Counted from the first letter of the stretch, positions 1-9,038 are shown. The stretch: DNA of 18,207 nucleotides from Oehlia diaphana (GCA_003833135.1 QZLH01001105.1:6317-24523); one strand, 5' to 3'. Program-made: numbers and translations. The notes: generated by a model from the sequence alone, not told the origin.

Positions 1-717
1 AGTTTCGAAATAATTTTTTCGAAACTATTAAAAAAAACGTAAATTAACTTTTTTTATTTCTTTTGTAGGGAAACGGTTCCAACTTGGATACCAACTCCCA
101 TAGGTTAGTTTCGAAAATTTTTGAAACTTTAATAAAAAAACATTAATTTCTAACGTTTTTTTTTATTTTTATTATAGGGAAATCAGCTTCTACTTGGATA
201 CCGAATTCCATAGGTAAGTTTCGAAAAATTTTCGAAACTTCTTTAAAAAAAATGTTTCTTAACGTTTTTTTTATTATTTTGTTATAGGGAATCAGCTCCT
301 ACTTGGATACCGAATTCCATAGAAAAGTTTCGAAAATTTTCGAAACTTTAATAAAAAAACGTTAATTTCTAACGTTTTTTTTTTATTTTTATTATAGGGA
401 AATCAGCTCCTACTTGGATACTGAATTCCATAGGTAAGTTTCAAAAAATTTTTGAAACTTCTTTAAAAAAAACGTTTCTTAACATTTTTTTTATTTTATT
501 ATAGGCCAATCGGCTCTGGCATTGATTAAAGGTAAATTTGAAGTTGGTTTTAACTTCGAAACTTTTTAAAAGAAATGATTTATTAACTGTTTCTTTCTTT
601 TTTTTTGTAGGTTTCCACTTCGGACTTATATTGAACGGGTCAGATAAGTTTCATATTTTGAAACTTTAATTTTTTTTTTATTAAAGAAACTTTGAAATTA
701 ACNCATTTTTTTCATAG
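1..717 (+). repeat. Tandem array of exon+intron units, about 106-110 bp each
   Basis: Unit starts (first exon base) lie at 69, 178, 288, 398, 505, 611 and 718, so the period is 109, 110, 110, 107, 106 and 107 bp. A partial unit occupies 1-68, and the array probably continues to the left of the window. Each unit has a short exon-like block (consensus core CTACTTGGATACCGAATTCC) followed by an intron-like block. The latter has a GTAAGT-type donor, a palindrome GTTTCGAAAATTTTCGAAAC or variant, an A-rich stretch, CTAAC or TTAAC, a long T tract, and TATAG or GTAG. The first four complete units are nearly identical; the last three diverge in exon and intron, suggesting older copies at the 3' edge. 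Base 703 is an undetermined N. Periodicity and splice-like signals are seen directly; exon function is inferred. Confidence 0.9.
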
Positions 718-743
718 GTTTTTTGGACTTTTATCTATTGTGA
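69..743 (+). CDS. Partial 3' end of a multi-mini-exon repeat-protein gene (putative, possibly decayed)
   Basis: Proposed exons are 69-103, 178-213, 288-322, 398-433, 505-531, 611-643 and 718-743, separated by introns of 71-79 nt. Exons 2, 4, 5 and 6 are 36, 36, 27 and 33 nt, all multiples of three and all splitting codons after the first base, so they join in one open frame ending at TGA 741-743. Read this way, exons give 12-residue repeats ETVPTWIPTPIG, KSASTWIPNSIG and KSAPTWILNSIG, then QSALALIK, GFHFGLILNGS and GFLDFYLL. Exon 3 (288-322) is 35 nt and its donor is AAAAGT instead of GTAAGT; skipping it keeps the frame. Exon 1 is also 35 nt, so its upstream partner must have a different phase. 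Exon 6 has donor ATAAGT. I do not recognise the protein. The 5' end is outside the window. It could instead be a non-coding repeat derived from a gene. Confidence 0.4.
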
Positions 744-1207
744 GAAGTGGGTCAAAATCGGAAACTTCATGCAAAAAGAATAAATATTATTTTATTATAT
801 TTTTAGTTATTATTATTATATATATATGTAATAAAAATTATTGTATTATCTGAATTTTATCTGAATTTATTCCGAATTATATCTGAATTTATTCTGAATT
901 TTATAAATTAATAAATTGTATTTGACGCTGAATTAGTAGTATTTGTTGATTTATACCCGATTTATATCTGATTTCTTATTCTGAATTATATCCGAGTGGC
1001 AACCACTCAGAATCCAAACGGAATATTGCCTTTCTAAAAAAATCGGCCATAATTGAGTTATAAATCAGATTAAAATCAGATGATCAATTTTTATCTGATT
1101 TGGACCATTTTGACTAGTGTACACTTAGGTAAGCAACAAGAGGAGTCCTCAGATTTCTTAATATCAAGTGAATATTGATACATTCTAGTGTAGTTTTCTA
1201 ACCATTT
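744..1207. other. Gene-free AT-rich spacer
   Basis: I see no gene here. It holds a short (AT)n run near 811-828, an 11 bp tandem repeat at 849-903 with looser copies of the same CTGAATT/CCGAATT motif to about 1000, and the junction with element B near 1110-1210. Text around 1100-1127 (CATTTTGACTAGTGTACAC) may be the end of another element, but I could not find a convincing partner end. Confidence 0.6.
849..903. repeat. Five tandem copies of an 11 bp unit (TCTGAATTTWT)
   Basis: Five consecutive 11-mers start at 849, 860, 871, 882 and 893: TCTGAATTTTA, TCTGAATTTAT, TCCGAATTATA, TCTGAATTTAT, TCTGAATTTTA. Spacing is exact. Related TCTGATT/CTGAATT/CCGA motifs continue more loosely between about 965 and 1000. 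No function can be assigned. Confidence 0.85.
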
Positions 1208-2959
1208 TCAAGGTACAATTGACTTGTTAGTACCTTCTTTTTCAGATCCAGAAAATAAAATATCATCGAATGGAAAACTTTTTTGATCAATGTATTGCAT
1301 GGTGACTGGTTTTCCAAAAATAGGATCACGTTTCCAGAAAGCACACAATGCCTCACCAGCATAGCGAAAATTCTTCATTGCAAGTTCTGAATCATTAACC
1401 TGGTCTTGAGAATTAAGGTGAAAACCATATTTGTTAATCGGTAATGTTATGGCAGCAAGTTTTTGAGAGAGCGTTGCCATATTACGCTCAACAGGGTTAT
1501 ACGCTGATTGACCAGGTATGTGCATCCGAATAGAAAGGTAATCAAGGTCAAAAGCACGGAATATTCTACAATATTGGTATATATTTTTTATATGACGGGG
1601 ATTTTCATTTGGACCTCCATCAACTAAAATAATTCAAATTAGTTTTATATGGCCGTCAATTTTCAATATTTCATCAGAATGACTGTCTTGAGTTAGCGAA
1701 TTAAAATCAATTATATAAGTGGCTGAGCTCGTGCCAACTTGATATTGTAGACATATAAAAATCAAAAGTTGGCCATTATAAAAAGTATCATTCGTATCAC
1801 TTGGTTAATTAGTAAGTAAACCGATGGGATAAGTTTTTGCTGCATACTGATCGGAAAATCATGATCAGGTAGTGTAACCAGCTCTTAAAAACTTTGTAAA
1901 GTTTGAAATGTTCTTCCAACCGCAAGAATAGCAAAAGGAATCTTGGCTTTATCGTCCTGTGAAATAATAACAAAATGTGTTAAAATAATGCTGCAAACTA
2001 TTTTGCTTCTTTCACGGATGCAAGACAATAATGTTCATCAATATGCTCATTTCTTTCACTTTGTGAAACTGAAGTATTTGCAACAATAGCCGAATGGTAA
2101 TGTAACTTTACTGCTTTAGTATTTGACCAAGATGGTAGCAAGTAATTGTTGAGGGTGGTGCAAGAGAGATATTTGTTATATTTGGAATTAAGATCCTCTC
2201 GAAGATAACAAATAGTTCAAACTTTAATAATTTCTTTTCTTCTCTTTTATCTACAGCTCTGAACTCAATGCATTCATATATATGCTCAATTAAATTGGAA
2301 TATTGAGTTAAAAAAGGCGGATGACCAGGTGAATCATATAGTATCACTTTTTGGTGCTCTTGTAAGAGTCTCACTTTTTTTGCTCTACTTTTTTGTTGAT
2401 ATCCTGCTTGACGCTTCAACTTTTTAATCTTGTTATCCTCATCATGCAGAACTTGCTTGAGAGTTGCCATACGCTCCAACAAATTATTCTGAATCTCCAA
2501 GTCATTAGTAGAATTATAAATTTATTGAAGTTCAGCAAGCTTCGTATTGGTTGTATTAATAATTTCCATGGCTTTTCTCTGTGCAGCAACATTAGGAGGC
2601 AGAGCAGAGTCAGCTACAATAATCTCTTCAATAGGCCTTTGAAGGACTTGGTTGGTTTGAGCAGACTTTGAATTTTGAGATGTACTAGGCTGTGATTGAT
2701 TAATTCGCATAAAACCTTGGATTGGAATTGGAGTTGCCAAGTATTCTCTGATTTTACTTTCAATATCTTCAGATTTATGTCAAATTTCTTTCCATACATT
2801 ATTACATTCTGCATATAAACTAACTTTTGGGTATGTAGGGTTTCTTGTATTCACCATACGATGATATCCAAAAGCATTACAGAACCTTTGATATTGGTTT
2901 GTAGGAGTCTTATAAACGTAAAATTTATTATATTTTGGTGTAGTTAGAAAAGTCTGCAT
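1208..2959 (-). pseudogene. Decayed transposase-like gene of element B
   Basis: Reading starts at ATG 2959 (MQTFLTTPKYNK...) and follows element A's protein. The first long block is interrupted by TGA at 2780-2782 and TAA at 2522-2524 in the same frame; A has sense codons at both places. A lysine-rich probable coiled coil occupies 2360-2500. Near 2210-2235 there is a further TGA and the frame shifts: the segment matching A's TTLNNYLLP lies in another frame around 2130-2165. The core around 1530-2100 is broken by several stops and shifts. The last clean block, 1208-1525, carries PGQSAYNPVERNMATL, which holds the putative catalytic glutamate, then ends in unrelated residues where A continues to a zinc finger. 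It is a dead copy, more decayed than A. Transposase identity is inferred from the D-D-E motif layout in A. Confidence 0.7.
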
Positions 2960-3320
2960 GTTGAAGTCTTAGATGTAAAAATTTTTCATAGACGTGAAAA
3001 TTTTAACGATCAAACTTTCACAAATCACGTTGGGTAAGGGTTACCATGTGTATCAAAACTATAAATTTTTTGTGATATATTAATAAGAAATTTTTCCGTT
3101 ATTTTCATTTAAATGTTCAAAAATAACTTTTACATTATGAAATTAAAAATTTTTACATATTAAAAGGTTGAGTGTTACATTTTGTATTGACATTGATTAA
3201 AAAAATTTTTACATAAAAGTTGAGTGTTACATTTGTATTGACATTAGTAAAGAAAAAAAAAGATTTGGAATGATATCAAATTGATGATAGTAATTGGTTA
3301 AATATATATTATTTAATAGA
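2960..3320. other. 5' flank of the element B pseudogene
   Basis: This AT-rich stretch lies between the putative start codon of the B pseudogene and the inverted-repeat-like end of B. It holds the two-copy tandem repeat at 3145-3247. I see no gene and no clear promoter. Confidence 0.5.
3145..3247. repeat. Two-copy tandem repeat of about 50 bp
   Basis: Two adjacent copies share AAAAATTTTTACAT, then GTTGAGTGTTACATTT, then GTATTGACATT. Copy one is about 3145-3198 and copy two about 3199-3247, differing by a few bases and small indels. It lies inside the 5' flank of the element B pseudogene, so it may be a duplicated upstream segment. Confidence 0.85.
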
Positions 3321-3403
3321 TCACGTGATAATAAATCTTACGAGGAGGGGAGGAAGGTCAGCTTTATTGTAACCCTATAATGACGTGATATATGTCACTC
3401 CCC
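3319..3403. repeat. Inverted-repeat-like end of element B
   Basis: It parallels 7497-7583 in element A in the same orientation and order: TCACGTGA, a short A/T stretch, CTTAC, a GAGG/GGGAGG block, AT-rich sequence, then GTYACTMCCCTAA. Similarity is patchy by eye, so B diverged from A or belongs to a sister subfamily. Confidence 0.5.
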
Positions 3404-3420
3404 TAACCAAATTGATCAGA

Positions 3421-3820
3421 TTAAGAGTCTGCTTCTAATTGAAATAATATTAAAATAAAATTAAATAGTTATTAAAAAAGGGAGTAGCTATATTGGTTAT
3501 AGGACTGAATAATTGGATGAAAATGGGTTATGTAGTAGCTATTTTCACTAATCAATAGACTGATATAATCTATATCTATTAAGTATATTATTGTTCTGAT
3601 ATTTTTGATCATACATTAATTAATAATATTATAAATAAGCTTTCCATAAATTTTATTTTTAATCTACTTTATAAGTTTTATTTAAACTTATCCTACAAAA
3701 TATTCATTTACACCATTTTTTTATTATGTCAATTATGTGTTATTAATATTATTTTGATATACTATTTCAATATTATTTCAATCTTATTTTAATATTACTA
3801 TAAAATTTTAATATTATTTT
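3421..3820. other. Gene-free AT-rich spacer before the MITE
   Basis: I see no gene. From about 3720 the sequence consists of ATTATTTTGATA/ATATTATTTCAAT-like short motifs. Their reverse complements occur on the far side of the MITE at about 4165-4260, suggesting that the MITE sits inside, or ends with, a longer imperfect inverted repeat. Confidence 0.45.
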
Positions 3821-4163
3821 AAGAATAAATGTATTTGTAACAGCCTGTTACATATCTTATTTGTAACATCCTTTTTTTATTTTTTTTTAATAATAAATTT
3901 AGTATATGTTTTACAAATAAAATTTTTATATGCAAAATTTAATTTGGAAAACTTTTACTTAATGTACTTAAGACAGTTTTATAGACAAAATTTTAAGTTA
4001 TAAGCAATTTCTTGAAATTTTTTAAAAAATTCTTTGTCTTGGTTACATGACTGATCTTTTGTTTTTTGTTTACATTACGCCTGATCTTAAATTTTAATTG
4101 GATAAAATTGGGAGTTGTTACAAATAAAACGCGTAACAGGATGTTACAATTAGATTTATCCTT
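3821..4163. mobile_element. MITE-like element, copy 1 (TTGTAACA family)
   Basis: The left end (3835-3871: TTGTAACAGCCTGTTAC, then CTTATTTGTAACATCC) is repeated in inverted orientation at 4111-4149 (GGAGTTGTTACAAATAAAAC, then GTAACAGGATGTTACAA). Weaker pairing extends outward (AAGAATAAAT at 3821 against ATTTATCCTT ending at 4163). It has no coding capacity. A second copy lies at 17531-17862, with the whole interior shared at roughly 85-90% identity by eye. The terminal repeat is itself nearly palindromic (GTAACAG/CTGTTAC), giving nested hairpins. A target duplication is not clear because the flanks are AT-rich. Confidence 0.85.
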
Positions 4164-4378
4164 ATTCTAATTTAATATTGGATGATATTGAAATAACATT
4201 AAAATTATATTAAAATAAATAATCAAAATAACATCAAAATGATATAAAAGTAATAATTAATACCAGTTAAATGATAAGGATCAGATAATAATATATTAGT
4301 CAAATATTAGAAAATTATTAAAAATCTGATATAATATAATAGGCAATATTAAATATTTATAAATATTAGTAATCAATA
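4164..4378. other. AT-rich spacer between MITE copy 1 and element A
   Basis: I see no gene. It contains short ATAACATCAAAAT-type motifs that mirror the sequence left of the MITE. Near 4340-4378 there is weak inverted similarity to 7792-7830, so element A's terminal repeats may reach further out than I have marked. Confidence 0.4.
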
Positions 4379-4790
4379 CATAGGTCAAAAAATAAAAAAT
4401 CAGGTATCAATCAATCACCAATCAGTCACCAAATCAGGTAGCTGATTGGCATTTTCATTAAATATTATCACCAATTAGGCAATTTGCTAACTTTTAATTC
4501 AGTAATCAGAAAAGAATAAAATACTGTATAGTTCATTGGAATTGTCTTAATAAGATGAATCTAATGGTAATAAAATTGTATTTTTAGGATTAATAGTATG
4601 ATAAGAAATTAAATAAAATATAAAGTATATTTTTATTTTTATATTTTGCTTATATCTCATCAAGTATTAAGGGCAGTGACAGATATTACCTAATATCCTA
4701 GGTGGTGGAAGGGATAACGAAAATCTTAGGTTACACACAGTAATATAGATCATGTGATAATTATTTGATAAATAGTGGTTTAGCGAAAAT
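4379..4790 (+). repeat. Left terminal inverted repeat of element A
   Basis: It pairs with 7475-7791. The outer part is rich in an AATCARTCACC motif (4409-4430), and the inner part holds ACAGATATTACCTAATATC (about 4679-4697) and TCATGTGA (4750-4757). It is longer than its partner because of the insertion at 4594-4666. Confidence 0.85.
4590..4670. mobile_element. 73 bp insertion with TTAA duplication inside the left repeat of element A
   Basis: Against the right terminal repeat, the left repeat carries extra sequence between GGA-TTAA (4590-4593) and GTA-TTAA (4667-4670). Removing 4594-4666 plus one TTAA restores the order seen in the partner (AAGATTAGGGTAGTAACAG). The insert is extremely AT-rich. 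Its ends (TAGTATGATAAG and TACTTGATGAG read inward on each strand) are loosely similar. TTAA duplication is typical of piggyBac and Kolobok-type elements, so this may be a very small non-autonomous relic. Confidence 0.6.
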
Positions 4791-4953
4791 GCAAAATTTT
4801 TTTAAACGTGAATTTATTTAATAAATTTATTTATTCTCCATCTAAATTACAATCTCTTTATTTAAATTCCATTTCATCATATGACCTTTTTTGTTGAAAT
4901 GGAAGAAGAAAAAGATCATCAAAAGATAAGTTCTGTTGTCTCTTAGGACGTTC

Positions 4954-7108
4954 TCAGCTAGCAGGATGCATTAATCGCTTGTGGCTTGTTAAAAATGAGA
5001 GAGTTGGAAAATATTTTTTACAAATTGAACAACAAAGTCGCAAGTATGCATTTTTTTCAATAGATACACAATGGGCGTTATAACCTGGTATCTTTAAGAG
5101 ATCCACATACTGAAGAAGATGAATTGGGTTTGTGAACTGGCCATCTTTAGCTTTTGTAATTGGTGGTAAGAAACTATTACATAAGTGAAGAAAATCCATG
5201 GCTTCTTTGGCTCTGGGTAGTCCACAACAACTTGCATCTGTGCATTGTTTAATATTAAGAGAATAAGTATACAAATTGCAGTGAGTTTCAATCCAAGACC
5301 ATGGTACAAAACAATTGGAATAAGTATTTGTTGTTTCTTTATCTGTATTTTTAAATTTTTGTTATTTTTTTTGTCTCTTTTTTAATTCTTCAGCCTTTTC
5401 TTTTTTTGTTCCCTCAAATTGTATACTCTCAAATGGATTTGTGAGTGTATCAACATAACAAGCTTCAACCTTTTTTCCAAAAATTAAATCATGACACCAA
5501 ATTTCACAAAGGGCCTCTCCTAAATAGCAAAAATTTCTTACAGCTAATTCTGGATTCACAACCTTTCCTTATGTGTTCAAATGCATACCAAAATGGTTAA
5601 TTGGTAAAGTAATACCAGCAAGTTTACCAGACAACGTTGCCATATCTCTTTCAACCGGATTATACTTTGATTGACCAGGGGCATGTATTCTTACACTTAA
5701 AAAATCCAATCAAATTTTTTGAAAAGCTGACAATAGGAATTTATGTTTTTTAGATGTCTAGGGTTTTCATCTGGACCACCATCTACCAATAAAATCCATA
5801 TGGGTTGAATCATTCTGTTTGATTTCAGCACGTCATCATATTGAGAATCCAAAGTAAGACTTTCTAAGTCTTGTATATGTGTAAGTAAGAATGTGCCAAG
5901 AGACTATTGTAGACGTATAAAAATTGCCAAATTTCCTGTTCGTAATTCATCATTAGATTCATTTGGATTTATCATCAGATATACTGATAAGATTAATTTC
6001 TGCTCGAATCCTCCAGAAAAATCATGATCTGCTACAGTTGTAGGTTCATTAATAGATTGTAATGTGTGAAATGTACGACCAACTGCAGGTACTCCAAGAC
6101 TAATTTTTGCCTTATCATCTTGGGAAATAATAACAAACATATCAGCAAAAGTGCTAGCAAATTGCTTTGCACATTTTACTGATGCAAGACAGTAATGACT
6201 ATCAGGATACTCACGTGTCTTAGTACATGAAACTCTGGCAACTGCAACCCACGCTGGATGATGATGTGCTTTTGCAACAATTGAATTTGACTGGCGAGGT
6301 AAAAGATAATTATTTAATGTAGTTTTTGCCATATAAATTTCAAATCTTTCTTCAAGATTTTTATGCAAATTATCTATTATCTGAACTTTAACAGCCTCTT
6401 TCCGTCATTTTGCATCTGCTGATCCAAATTCTACACAATCATGTATATTTTCATGTAAATTCAGATGCTTAAAGAGAAGTAATAGTTTTTCAGATTTGTC
6501 ATAGCGAATAACCTCTTGATTTTCATTAAGTAATCTCAATTTTTTTTCTTTGCAATTTTGGGCATATTTAGCATTTCTTTTTAACTTTACAATTTTTTCT
6601 TTATTAGATTTGATCTCTTCTTGCAAGCTTTCTATTTTTTGGTATATGTCCTCATGAATCTTAACATCACTTGTGATGTGATAAATTTGCTGATATTCAT
6701 AAACTCTTTTTTCAGCTATTTGAATTGCATCCGCTACTCTTTTTTAAGCTGATGCATTAGAAGGAATTTCTGGTATGGGATCTATGGAATGAATGGCAGG
6801 AGGAAGAGGATTTGATTCTTTTGTAGGTATAAAATGTTTATATCTCATTAACTGTATATCATACAGATTAATCGGTGTAGCTATATAGTTCTGGATTATA
6901 TCATCAATTTCTTCTACACTCTTTTTTTTAATACTATTCCACTCTTCTATAGCTTCATGACAAACAACAGTACAATTTGAAGTATGATTACTTGTTTTTA
7001 CCATAATATTATATACATAAGCATTTGTAAACTTTTGATATTTATTATTTGGTGAATCATATATTGGTTTTTTATTAAATTTAGGACTAAAAAAAAATGT
7101 TTGATGAC
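4954..7108 (-). pseudogene. Decayed transposase-like gene of element A (D-D-E core, coiled coil, C2H2 finger)
   Basis: Read on the minus strand, the N-terminal block (about 7108-6747) precedes a long probable coiled coil (about 6690-6500, rich in K, E and L). The core holds ISQDDKAKISLG (near 6120), LVDGGPDENPR (near 5775) and NPVER (near 5655). These give acidic residues spaced about 115 and 42 apart, which I read as a D-D-E triad of an RNase H-like transposase. The C-terminal block (4954-5361) ends with a C2H2 finger, CSICKKYF...SHKRLMH. Same-frame stops lie at 6744 (TAA), 6405 (TGA) and 5904 (TAG). A one-base loss in CAA/TTG context near 5706-5712 shifts the frame, and two stops follow in the new frame at 5569 (TAA) and 5362 (TAA). 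The original start appears lost near a 9-base T run around 7088-7110. Total coding length was about 715 codons. I recall similar DDKA/DGGP/NPVER proteins in Rhizophagus and cnidarians; no superfamily name is certain. Confidence 0.75.
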
Positions 7109-7474
7109 TCGTTTTTTAATGTGGTAAAAATATTATTAAATCTTTCGTGAAGCAAGGTGCAAGATATCAAAATACGTAATATGCGCGTCAAAGATTTTTG
7201 CAAGGTTAAATGTGAAAATTTTATAAAGATCATCATGAATAAACTTAAAATTGACATAATTTTTTTTTGAAATAAGCAGGAAGTTTTGATTTTGGCATGG
7301 ATTAATTGTCATATTTATAAAATTAATGATTTAAAGAAGTAAAAAATTCAAGTGTGAGAAAATGACGAAATGATATTTAACTTCCTTATATTTAAAATTT
7401 CCATACAGAAGAATAATTTACTCGATTTAGATTAGTTCTCTTATCAATCATATTATAAGATACTGGTTTAAAAT

Positions 7475-7791
7475 TCCACTAATTTATATAATTCTGATCA
7501 CGTGATTAAACATCATATCTTACCTGGGAAAGGGAGGTAAACATCTATATTAACATGATATTAGGTAATATCTGTTACTACCCTAATCTTAGAAATATAA
7601 TTTTATTACTAATAGATTCGTTTTGTTCAATGAACTATATTTTATTCTTTTTTAATCATTGGATCAAAGTTAGCAAACTACTTGGTTGGTGATAGTATTT
7701 GGTGAAAATACTAATCAATTACCAAACAGCTACCTGATTGATAACTAATTGGTGACTGATTGATGCCTAATTTTTTACTTTTTGACCTGTG
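7475..7791 (-). repeat. Right terminal inverted repeat of element A
   Basis: Its reverse complement follows 4379-4790 in motif order. It holds TCACGTGA (7498-7505), a GGGAAAGGGAGGTAA block, GATATTAGGTAATATCTGTT (7557-7576) and the outer ATCAGTCACC-like motifs, ending at GACCTGTG (7784-7791). Confidence 0.85.
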
Positions 7792-8542
7792 ATATATTTA
7801 ATAATATTTTAAAATATAAAGTAATTTTTAAAATATATTGTTAAAATATTAAAGAATTTATTATATTTATCAGTAATCTGATAAGTTATTAATATTTGTA
7901 GAAATAATTTATAATATATAATTATTTTTATTCATCTTTTTTTTATTATATAATTTATTTTTAAATGAAATTGGCAAGTTTATCAAATATTAAAAATATT
8001 ATCTACAATATATAGAAACAGATAAAAAAAAATTAGGTTTATACTTTCACTTCAGTTATTAACTCTGGATTTTTTTTCTATCAAAGTATTTTTAAAATAC
8101 AGTTTCTGAACTTCATTAAATGTATTTTATAATTTGTTTTTATTACTATAATTAATTAAACATTAACATTTTAAAAATTTTTTTTAGGTTTGGAATTTTA
8201 TTTCAACATTTTAAAAATATATTTTATGTATATATCAAAATAATTTTTTTTTTATTTTTTTATATTTATTAACACTTTATTTTCTTACTTTTTTAAGCAG
8301 TTTTTTTGGACTGAATATGCTATTTAAGTTCTTTTTTTACTATAAAGACTTGAATATATAAAATTGTAATAGTAGTAGTGATTGTAAGGTTACCTGCCTA
8401 AACTTCTTCAAAATCTTATAATTAATTTCATCAAAATTTTACTATAAATTTATTATAGTTTTAGCAGAATTTTGGTAGTTTTAGCATTTATAATAAGTTT
8501 TAGCAATTTCACCTTTCTCCAGAGTTTTGATAATTTTTAATA
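7792..8542. other. Gene-free AT-rich spacer
   Basis: The stretch is dominated by A/T runs and stops in all frames. I see no gene, repeat array or convincing element ends. Weak inverted similarity of 7792-7830 to 4340-4378 could be an outer extension of element A. Confidence 0.5.
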
Positions 8543-9038
8543 TAACTTTATAGGGATGGTATCAGTTCAGTTCAATTCAGTTTATAAACCAGTGGTTTAA
8601 ACAATAAATTGAATTGACTGTGATTTATTGTTTAGTAAAAACTGCAGTTTAAAGTTTAAACTGCAATTAAACTGCAATTTAAATTACGGTACAAATCACA
8701 GGTGTTAATTTTATTAAGAATGAATTGGAATTCAATTATTAAATCAGCTAAATTATATGATGGATTATCAAAATAACTGGCCAATTTAAGTTTTTCCTTA
8801 AATATCTTTAAAATTTATTAATAAAAAAATGACTTTTTTTTTATTATTATTTATTAAATTTTATCAAAAAAAAAAACAATTATTTTTAAAGTTTATTAAT
8901 AAAAGAAACAAAAATTTTATTGTAACATAATTTTCTAATTTAAAACTTAAAAAGTTATTAATTTATTTGATAATAAGTTTATTTATATTAAGGATTAAAA
9001 TTGGCTTGAACCATGGTTGAACTGCAGTTTGACAAATA

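Larger units (their letters stand above)
1124..3405 (-). mobile_element. Element B: truncated relative of element A
   Basis: The internal pseudogene (1208-2959) is homologous to the one in element A. At the high-coordinate side a stretch at 3319-3403 parallels the inner part of A's right terminal repeat: TCACGTGA at 3321-3328 matches 7498-7505, a G-rich AGG block follows, then a GTCACTCCCCTAA-like end at 3394-3406 corresponding to the GTTACTACCCTAA end at 7574-7586. I cannot find the matching opposite terminal repeat near 1100-1200, and the zinc-finger end of the protein is also missing, so this side was lost by deletion or by another insertion. The low-coordinate limit is approximate. Confidence 0.6.
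4379..7791 (-). mobile_element. Element A: about 3.4 kb DNA transposon with long terminal inverted repeats, decayed
   Basis: Both ends begin CAYAGGTCAAAAARTAAAAA and continue with ATCAATCA-type motifs, GGTAGCTG, TTTGCTAACTTT, AGAATAAAATA, ATAGTTCATTG, AATCTAxTxGTAATAAAATT and ACAGATATTACCTAATATC, in the same order on opposite strands. This gives imperfect terminal inverted repeats of about 300 bp. Between them lies one transposase-like pseudogene on the minus strand. The left repeat is interrupted by a 73 bp insertion bounded by TTAA. A target duplication is not certain: both flanks adjoin with ATA, and weak similarity may continue outward. Family membership is uncertain; arms of the same family form the foldback element at 9039-9167. 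Confidence 0.85.

Noticed and set aside
1..720. CRISPR-like array
   Set aside because: Period is about 110 bp, both parts of each unit are repeated, there are no unique spacers, and splice signals indicate a eukaryote.
744..1127. Complete small element between GTGGGTCAAAATCGG (about 747) and CATTTTGACTAGTGTACAC (about 1105)
   Set aside because: The two ends share only a short GTCAAAAT core in inverted orientation; no target duplication was found.
2393..2671. Open frame on the plus strand (92 codons)
   Set aside because: It is the antisense of the element B pseudogene, which has homology to element A on the minus strand.
2614..2814. Open frame on the minus strand (66 codons)
   Set aside because: It is in a different frame from the stretch homologous to element A.
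5094..5309. Open frame on the minus strand (71 codons)
   Set aside because: It overlaps the zinc-finger block of element A in another frame and lacks the homology.
4671..7583. Element with ends GGGCAGT/ACTACCC and TAA duplication (Harbinger-like)
   Set aside because: Inverted similarity continues about 290 bp (left) and 208 bp (right) further outward, and the TTAA at the left belongs to a separate 73 bp insert, so these are internal positions.
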